Source: Streptomyces halstedii (lineage in GTDB: Bacteria; Actinomycetota; Actinomycetes; Streptomycetales; Streptomycetaceae). Taken from it: a stretch of DNA of 64,000 nucleotides. Below the pieces are notes generated by a model, which made no database searches, was not told the DNA's origin, and saw only the letters and a list, made by a program, of their open reading frames with translations. Location: positions 1 to 64,000 of the forward strand of contig JOAZ01000009.1 of NCBI GenBank assembly GCA_000720535.1, written 5' to 3'. How positions within the stretch are numbered: the first letter of the stretch is position 1; every line of letters begins with the position of its first letter. Shown in pieces: positions 58,844-64,000 of the stretch. Both the position numbers and the translations under genes were made by a program.

Positions 58844-59650
58844 ATGGGTAGACCGAAGCACCTCATGGCAGCACTCACGACCACCGCGATCGGGGCCGTC
58901 CTCCTCACGGGATGCTCGTCCGACGACGCGGACGCGGACGCCAAGGAGCCGGTGGCGTCGTCGCCCGCCACGTCCGGCTCCCCCGCGGCGGACGAGAGCT
59001 CGGCCACCGGGTACACCACCCCCGCCGCCTGCGAGGGCGTGCGGCTGGAATCCGAGGCGACGATTTCCGGCAAGGACCTGGCCGCCTGTGTGGTCGCCGC
59101 GATGGAGGCCTACGGCACCGGCACCGAGTACGTGCTCTCCGGGGACCGGTCGGGTACCACGCGGTTCCGGTTCGGGGACGACCCGGCGATGGCTGGGGAC
59201 ATCGACGGGGAGGACGGGCAGGAGGGCGCGACCTCGTTCGTGTTCCTCGGTGACGAGGAGTGGATCAAGAGCAACGGGACATGGGTCAAGGGTGATCCGG
59301 ACGGTGACGCCGAGGCGGTCGTCGTCGCCTCGGTCGGTAAGGCCTACCGGGTGCTCTCGGACCCGCAGGTGACGGCCGACGTCATCGCCACGTCCCCGGA
59401 GTGGAAGGTCGACACCGAGAAGGCCCTGATCTCCCTGGAGAACGGCAAGGACACCAACGCCTGGCGCATCACCAACACGGAGCCGTTCACCTGGAACGGC
59501 GCGACGATGACCGAGTACATCGTGTGGCTGGAGGACGACGCCACCCCGGTGGGCGCCCAGGGCACCTCCCAGGCCGGTGGTACATCCAGCACCACGCTCC
59601 AGCACTTCTACGACCTCGGCGAGCCGGTCACCATCGAATCGCCCAAGTGA
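58844..59650 (+). CDS. Putative lipoprotein
   Basis: A 268-residue exported protein. The signal peptide (LMAALTTTAIGAV) ends in lipobox LLTGC, lipidating Cys24, followed by a flexible Asp/Ala/Ser-rich linker to about residue 60. The mature domain (about 65-265) has the pattern of the LppX/LprG-like or LolA-type beta fold: EYVLSGDRSGTTRFRF, WIKSNGTWVKGDPDGD, and EYIVWLEDDATPV. Substrate unknown. Ends at a strong terminator shared with the next operon. Confidence 0.78.
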   Translation: MGRPKHLMAALTTTAIGAVLLTGCSSDDADADAKEPVASSPATSGSPAADESSATGYTTPAACEGVRLESEATISGKDLAACVVAAMEAYGTGTEYVLSGDRSGTTRFRFGDDPAMAGDIDGEDGQEGATSFVFLGDEEWIKSNGTWVKGDPDGDAEAVVVASVGKAYRVLSDPQVTADVIATSPEWKVDTEKALISLENGKDTNAWRITNTEPFTWNGATMTEYIVWLEDDATPVGAQGTSQAGGTSSTTLQHFYDLGEPVTIESPK

Positions 59651-59656
59651 AGCGGC

Positions 59657-59703
59657 CACGTCCCCCGGGGCCCGGACCGCACAACCGGGCCCCGGGGGAC
59701 GTG
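59657..59703. terminator. Bidirectional terminator
   Basis: A 19-base perfect inverted repeat (59657-59675 with 59685-59703, arms beginning CACGTCCCCCGGGG) around a nine-base loop fills most of the gap between two convergent stop codons. Confidence 0.9.
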
Positions 59704-59706
59704 TGT

Positions 59707-60540
59707 TCAGCAGGCGTGCTCCAGATAGCGGGCGGCGACCTCGGCGATCACCTCGGCGCCGTCACGCGCCCACAGCTCCTCGTTGAAGATCTCCACCTCG
59801 ATCGGCCCGTCGAATCCGGTCGCCTCGACGTGCCGCCGGAAGAAGCGGAAGTCCACGCTGCCGTCGCCCAGTTGGCCCCGGCCCACGAGAACGCCCGCGG
59901 GCAGCGGGGTGATCCAGTCGGCCAGCTGGAAGGAGTGGATCCGGCCGCCCTCGCCCGCACGGGCGATCTGCGCGGGCGCCTGGTCGTCCCACCAGACGTG
60001 GTACGCGTCCACGACGACCCCGACCTGTTCCGCCGGGAAGCGCTCCGCCAGGTCCAGGGCCTGGGACAGCGTGGAGACGACACAGCGGTCCGAGGCGAAC
60101 ATCGGGTGCAGCGGCTCGATCGCGAGACGGACCCCTCGCTCCCCCGCGTACGGGGCCAGCTCGGCCAGGGCGTCGGCGACGCGTTCGCGGGCACCGTACA
60201 GGTCCTTGTCGCCCTCGGGGAGCCCGCCGGAGACCAGGACCAGGGTGTCGGTCCCCACGCCCGCGGCCTCGTCCACCGCCGCACGGTTGTCGTCCAGGGC
60301 GCGGGCCCGCCCGGCGGGGTCGGACGCGGTGAGGAAGCCGCCCCGGCACAGGCTGGTGACGGTGAGCCCGGCGTCCTTCATCAGCTTTCCGGCGCGCTCG
60401 GCCCCGTACTCCTGCACGGGGGCCCGCCACAGGCCGACCTGTCCGACGCCCGCCTTGGCGCAGCCGTCGGCCAGTTCGGGGAGGGAGAGCCGGCGGACGG
60501 TCTCCTGGTTGATGGACAGCCGGGAGAGTGCGGAGCTCAT
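59707..60540 (-). CDS. Sugar phosphate isomerase/epimerase (TIM barrel)
   Basis: A 277-residue xylose-isomerase-like barrel. Metal-site elements are visible in AGERGVRLAIEPLHPMFASD (Glu), VGVVVDAYHVWWDDQ (Asp, His), GRIHSFQLADW and PIEVEIFNEELW (Glu). Last gene of a three-gene operon with DUF993 and a Gfo/Idh/MocA oxidoreductase; overlaps the former by ATGA. It likely isomerises or epimerises a keto-sugar or inosose made by the oxidoreductase. Confidence 0.86.
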   Translation of the reverse strand: MSSALSRLSINQETVRRLSLPELADGCAKAGVGQVGLWRAPVQEYGAERAGKLMKDAGLTVTSLCRGGFLTASDPAGRARALDDNRAAVDEAAGVGTDTLVLVSGGLPEGDKDLYGARERVADALAELAPYAGERGVRLAIEPLHPMFASDRCVVSTLSQALDLAERFPAEQVGVVVDAYHVWWDDQAPAQIARAGEGGRIHSFQLADWITPLPAGVLVGRGQLGDGSVDFRFFRRHVEATGFDGPIEVEIFNEELWARDGAEVIAEVAARYLEHAC

Positions 60541-61685
60541 CGGGTACCTCCGTGGACGGCGAGCAGCGCGCGCATACGGGACTCGGCCAGCTCCGGATCG
60601 GGGAACAGGCCCAGCAGGTCGGCCAGTTCGTACGCCTTCGCCAGGTGCGGCAGCGAACGGGCGGACTGGAGGCCGCCGACCATCGTGAAGTGGTCCTGGT
60701 GGCCCGCCAGCCAGGCGAGGAGGACCACGCCCGTCTTGTAGTAGCGGGTCGGCGCCTGGAAGAGGTGGCGGGACAGCTCGACCGTGGGGTCGAGCAGGGC
60801 CCGGAAGCCCTCGGTGTCACCGGTGTCCAGGACGCGTACGGCGTGGGCGGCCAGCGGCCCGAGCGGGTCGAAGATGCCGAGCAGGGCGTGGCTGAAGCCG
60901 CGTTCGTCGCCCGCGATCAGCTCCGGGTAGTGGAAGTCGTCGCCCGTGTAGCAGCGCACCCCGCCGGGGAGGCGGCGCCGGACGTCGATCTCGCGCCCGG
61001 CGTCCAGGAGCGACATCTTGATGCCGTCGACCTTGTCCGGGTGTTCCGCGATGACCTTCAGGAAGGTGTCGGTAGCGGCGTCGAGGTCCGCGGAGCCCCA
61101 GTAGCCGTCCAGCGCCGGGTCGAACATCGGGCCGAGCCAGTGCAGGACGACGGGTTCGGCGGCCTGGCGCAGGAGGTGGGCGTAGGTCTCCAGGTAGTCC
61201 TCGGGGCCGGTCGCCGTGGCAGCCAGGGCCCTTGAGGCCATCAGGATGGCCTGGGCGCCGCTCTCCTCGACGACCGCGAGCTGCTCCTCGTAGGCCGCGC
61301 GCACCTCGGCGAGCGTGGCGGGGCCGGTGAGCTGGTCGGTGCCGACACCGCAGGCGATCCGGCCGCCGACCGCCTTCGCCTCGGCGGCGGACCGGCGGAT
61401 CAGCTCGGCCGCACCGGCCCAGTCCAGGCCCATGCCACGCTGCGCGGTGTCCATCGCCTCGGCGACGCCCAGCCCGTGCGACCAGAGGTGGCGGCGGAAG
61501 GCGAGGGTGGCGTCCCAGTCGACGGCGGCGGGGCCGTCGGGACCGGCGTCGGCGTACGGGTCGGCGACGACGTGGGCGGCGGAGAACACCGTACGGGAGG
61601 CGAGCGCCGCGCCGTCCGGGGCGGGGCCGAGGTCGAGCGGGGTGGTACGCGGCTCGTACGGGCCCTGCGGGAGGTGGATGGTCAC
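60537..61685 (-). CDS. DUF993 family protein (DapA-like barrel)
   Basis: A 382-residue protein of the DUF993 family, distantly related to dihydrodipicolinate synthase. Markers: SAAHVVADPYADAGPDGPAA, AMDTAQRGMGLDWAGAAELI, and the probable Schiff-base lysine in DKVDGIKMSLLDAGREI. A retro-aldol or dehydratase step on a sugar-derived keto acid is a reasonable guess, not shown. Between the oxidoreductase and isomerase genes of one operon. Confidence 0.83.
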   Translation of the reverse strand: MTIHLPQGPYEPRTTPLDLGPAPDGAALASRTVFSAAHVVADPYADAGPDGPAAVDWDATLAFRRHLWSHGLGVAEAMDTAQRGMGLDWAGAAELIRRSAAEAKAVGGRIACGVGTDQLTGPATLAEVRAAYEEQLAVVEESGAQAILMASRALAATATGPEDYLETYAHLLRQAAEPVVLHWLGPMFDPALDGYWGSADLDAATDTFLKVIAEHPDKVDGIKMSLLDAGREIDVRRRLPGGVRCYTGDDFHYPELIAGDERGFSHALLGIFDPLGPLAAHAVRVLDTGDTEGFRALLDPTVELSRHLFQAPTRYYKTGVVLLAWLAGHQDHFTMVGGLQSARSLPHLAKAYELADLLGLFPDPELAESRMRALLAVHGGTR

Positions 61686-61749
61686 GGGATCAACTCCGGT
61701 GCTCCGGGGGCGGGTCGGGCGCCTACGGCTGCGCTCGCCGGGCCGCCCG

Positions 61750-61828
61750 TGGGGCCGTACGGGGGTTCGTTCAGGACACCGTTCAGGGGGCGGTTCGCAG
61801 CGCCGTCCACAGGACCGCTCACAGGGTG
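61750..61828. repeat. Degenerate short tandem repeats
   Basis: In the 145 bp gap before DUF993, six units of 13-18 bases resembling CTGTGAACCRCCC (minus strand) follow each other. They keep one frame open (NHPVSGPVDGAANRPLNG) but are not part of either neighbour. Confidence 0.45.
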
Positions 61829-61830
61829 GT

Positions 61831-62982
61831 TCACAGGGACAGCTCCGGGACGTCGAAGCGGCGGCCCTCGGCCGCTGACTTCAGGCCGAGCTCGGCGAGC
61901 TGGACGCCCCGGGCGCCCGCCATCAGGTCCCAGGTGTAGGGCTCGTCGAGGGCGATGTGGCGCAGGAACAGCTCCCACTGGGCCTTGAAGCCGTTGTCGA
62001 AGACGGCGTTGTCCGGGACCTCCTGCCACTGGTCGCGGAACGGCTCGGTGACCGGCAGGTCCGGGTTCCAGACCGGCTTGGGGGTGGCGGAGCGGTGCTG
62101 CACACGGCAGTTGCGCAGACCGGCGACGGCGGAGCCGTGGGTGCCGTCCACCTGGAACTCCACCAGCTCGTCGCGGTTGACGCGGACCGCCCAGGAGGAG
62201 TTGATCTGGGCGACGGCCCCGCCCGCCAGCTGGAAGGTGCCGTAGGCGGCGTCGTCGGCGGTGGCCGCGTAGGGCTTGCCCTGCTCGTCCCAGCGCTGCG
62301 GGATGTGCGTCCGGACGGTTGCGGAGACGCTGGTGACCTGGCCGAACAGCTCGTGCAGGACGTACTCCCAGTGCGGGAACATGTCCACGACGATGCCGCC
62401 GCCGTCCTCCGCGCGGTAGTTCCAGGACGGCCGCTGGGCCTCCTGCCAGTCGCCCTCGAAGACCCAGTAGCCGAACTCGCCGCGTACGGACAGGATCTCG
62501 CCGAAGAAGCCGCCGTCGATGAGGCGCTTCAGCTTGAGCAGTCCCGGCAGGAAGATCTTGTCCTGCACGACGCCGTGCTTGATCCCGGCGTCGCGGGCCA
62601 GCCGGGCCAGTTCGAGGGCGCCCTCGACATCGGTGGCGGTGGGCTTCTCGGTGTAGATGTGCTTGCCGGCCGCGACGGCCTTCTTGATCGCCTCGACGCG
62701 GGCCGAGGTGACCTGGGCGTCGAAGTAGATGTCGATGGTCTCGTCGGCGAGGACCGCGTCCAGGTCGGTGGACCACTCGGTCAGGCCGTGCCGCTCGGCG
62801 AGCGCCTCCAGGGCGTGGGCGCGGCGGCCGACGAGCACGGGCTCGGGCCACAGCACGTCGCCGTCGCCGAGGTCGAGACCGCCCTGCTCCCGGATCGCGA
62901 GGATCGAGCGCACCAGGTGCTGCCGGTATCCCATGCGTCCCGTGACGCCGTTCATGGCGATGCGCACTGTCCTGCGTGTCAC
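61831..62982 (-). CDS. Gfo/Idh/MocA-family oxidoreductase
   Basis: A 383-residue NAD(P)-dependent sugar or inositol dehydrogenase. The N-terminal Rossmann fold is RIAMNGVTGRMGYRQHLVRS, with YFDAQVTSARVEAIKKAVAA and the hallmark catalytic lysine motif HIYTEKPTATD. The C-terminal domain has FGYWVFEGDWQEAQRPSWNY and DGGGIVVDMFPHWEYVL (Asp, His). GTG at 62982 is the best start because GGAGGG lies seven bases upstream; ATG 62997 overlaps that site. First gene of the operon, divergent from a LacI regulator. Confidence 0.88.
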   Translation of the reverse strand: MTRRTVRIAMNGVTGRMGYRQHLVRSILAIREQGGLDLGDGDVLWPEPVLVGRRAHALEALAERHGLTEWSTDLDAVLADETIDIYFDAQVTSARVEAIKKAVAAGKHIYTEKPTATDVEGALELARLARDAGIKHGVVQDKIFLPGLLKLKRLIDGGFFGEILSVRGEFGYWVFEGDWQEAQRPSWNYRAEDGGGIVVDMFPHWEYVLHELFGQVTSVSATVRTHIPQRWDEQGKPYAATADDAAYGTFQLAGGAVAQINSSWAVRVNRDELVEFQVDGTHGSAVAGLRNCRVQHRSATPKPVWNPDLPVTEPFRDQWQEVPDNAVFDNGFKAQWELFLRHIALDEPYTWDLMAGARGVQLAELGLKSAAEGRRFDVPELSL

Positions 62983-63006
62983 GAAAGGTCCCTCCATACA
63001 GCCGTA

Positions 63007-63018
63007 GCAAGCGCTTTC
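63007..63018. promoter_or_regulatory. LacI-type operator
   Basis: GCAAGCGCTTTC contains the palindromic core AAGCGCTT (63009-63016), the usual LacI/GalR-family operator core. It lies 25 bases ahead of the oxidoreductase gene and 76 before the regulator, so it can control the operon. Confidence 0.78.
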
Positions 63019-63093
63019 TATGAGGGATGACGCTAGCCTGCCGACAGCGGCCCGGACAAGAGGGGCCGCTCCACAACTCCTCGGAGGAGAGCG

Positions 63094-64000
63094 ATGACAG
63101 TCACGCTGGCGGACGTGGCGGCCCGCGCCCGGGTCTCCCCGGCCACCGTGTCCCGCGTGCTGAACGGCAACTACCCGGTGGCCACGTCCACCCGGGACCG
63201 GGTGCTGCGCGCGGTGGACGAACTGGACTACGTGCTCAACGGCCCCGCCAGTTCGCTCGCCGCGGCCACGTCCGACCTGGTGGGGATCCTGGTCAACGAC
63301 ATCGCCGACCCCTTCTTCGGGATCATGGCGGGCGCCGCGCAGAGCGAGATCGGCGGGCCGGGGGACGGATCGGGCCGGGCGGGCGGCGAGAAGCTGGCCG
63401 TGGTGTGCAACACCGGCGGCTCGCCCGAACGCGAGCTGACCTATCTCACCCTGCTCCAGCGGCAGCGCGCGGCGGCCGTGGTCGTCACCGGTGGAGCGCT
63501 GGAGGATCCGGACCACCAGGCCGCCATGGCCGCGAAGTTGGCCAAGCTCGCGGACGCGGGCACCCGGATCGTCTTCTGCGGGCGCCCCCCGCTGCCGGAC
63601 TCGGACGCCGTCGCGGCCTCGCTGGCCTTCGACAACCGGGGCGGTGCCCGACGGCTCACCGAACACCTGCTGGAACTCGGCCACCGGCGGATCGGTTACG
63701 TCGCCGGCCCGCTGGAACGCACCACGACCCGGCACCGGCTGGAGGGCCACCGCGAGGCGATGCGCGCGGCGGGCCTCTCCGGCGACGAGGAAAGCCTGAC
63801 GGTGCACGGCCCGTACGACCGGAGCTCCGGCTACGACGCCACGTGTGAACTCCTGTCCCGCGAAGGGACGGTGACGGCCGTCCTCGCCGCGAACGACACG
63901 GTGGCGCTGGGTGCCTGCGCGGCGGTCCGGGACCACGGGCTCCGCATACCGGAGGACGTCTCGGTGGCGGGCTTCGACGACCTGCCGTTCTCGGTGGACG
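63094..64000 (+). CDS. LacI-family regulator (3' end beyond window)
   Basis: At least 302 residues are visible and the frame is open at the window edge. The N-terminal helix-turn-helix is TLADVAARARVSPATVSRVL with the hinge ending NGPASSLAAATSDLVGILV. The periplasmic-binding-like domain follows: LVNDIADPFFGIMAGAAQSE, RGGARRLTEHLLELGHRRIG, and VAGFDDLPFSVDV at the edge. A Gly-rich insert (about 85-100, GGPGDGSGRAGGEK) is unusual. ATG has GGAGGAGAG upstream. Probably senses a sugar handled by the divergent operon. Confidence 0.9.
   Translation, partial: MTVTLADVAARARVSPATVSRVLNGNYPVATSTRDRVLRAVDELDYVLNGPASSLAAATSDLVGILVNDIADPFFGIMAGAAQSEIGGPGDGSGRAGGEKLAVVCNTGGSPERELTYLTLLQRQRAAAVVVTGGALEDPDHQAAMAAKLAKLADAGTRIVFCGRPPLPDSDAVAASLAFDNRGGARRLTEHLLELGHRRIGYVAGPLERTTTRHRLEGHREAMRAAGLSGDEESLTVHGPYDRSSGYDATCELLSREGTVTAVLAANDTVALGACAAVRDHGLRIPEDVSVAGFDDLPFSVD

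Overview
The window reads as chromosome of a Streptomyces or close relative. Base composition is very high in GC with G/C-ending codons, GTG starts are common, and genes often overlap by ATGA or GTGA. It carries actinomycete-type families (XRE/DUF397 pairs, MmpL-type exporter, HelD-class RNA polymerase helicase, long-form LeuA, actinobacterial inositol cluster). No rRNA or tRNA gene was recognised. Calls rest on reading translated sequence and motifs; no database search was run.

Layout. 0.2-10.6 kb: a FadR-type regulator divergent from a leucine-attenuated leuA/ABC-ATPase pair, a phosphoribosyltransferase-hydrolase fusion, a GNAT protein, and a two-gene transporter whose ATPase is fused to an extracytoplasmic serine hydrolase. 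10.6-21.6 kb: an accessory region with five type I-E-like CRISPR loci (one decayed), all read on the minus strand. Four share one leader. No cas gene is present. Between them lie a flavin-reductase-like gene, an alpha/beta hydrolase, a Tet(X)-like monooxygenase with its TetR, an IS5 remnant, a truncated gene, DUF4291, and three copies of an XRE/DUF397 pair in successive states of decay, two of them fused to CRISPR arrays. 21.6-31.2 kb: two small genes and an inositol catabolic set (mmsA, iolD, iolB, an aldolase-like gene, iolC, a divergent IolE/IolH-type isomerase) followed by an alcohol dehydrogenase.

31.2-43 kb: MmpL-type exporter with divergent TetR, copper chaperone and CopA behind a CsoR-type box, a 579 bp structured gap, a lipoprotein hydrolase, citrate synthase and RecD2. 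43-49.4 kb: an XRE-cupin regulator divergent from an NhaC-type transporter, a DapA-family enzyme and a three-subunit flavin/iron-sulfur amine dehydrogenase, which together look like hydroxyproline or D-amino-acid catabolism. 49.4-59.7 kb: small lipoproteins, a beta-lactamase-fold hydrolase, HelD/HelR-like protein, a thioesterase remnant, an ABC-F protein, and a TetR/hydrolase pair. 59.7-64 kb: a sugar-catabolic operon (isomerase, DUF993, Gfo/Idh/MocA) divergent from a LacI regulator cut by the window edge.

The most unusual part is the CRISPR region. It shows repeated duplication of a leader-array unit, capture of an XRE gene start at a 9 bp identity with the repeat, and one spacer that matches the leader itself in phase.
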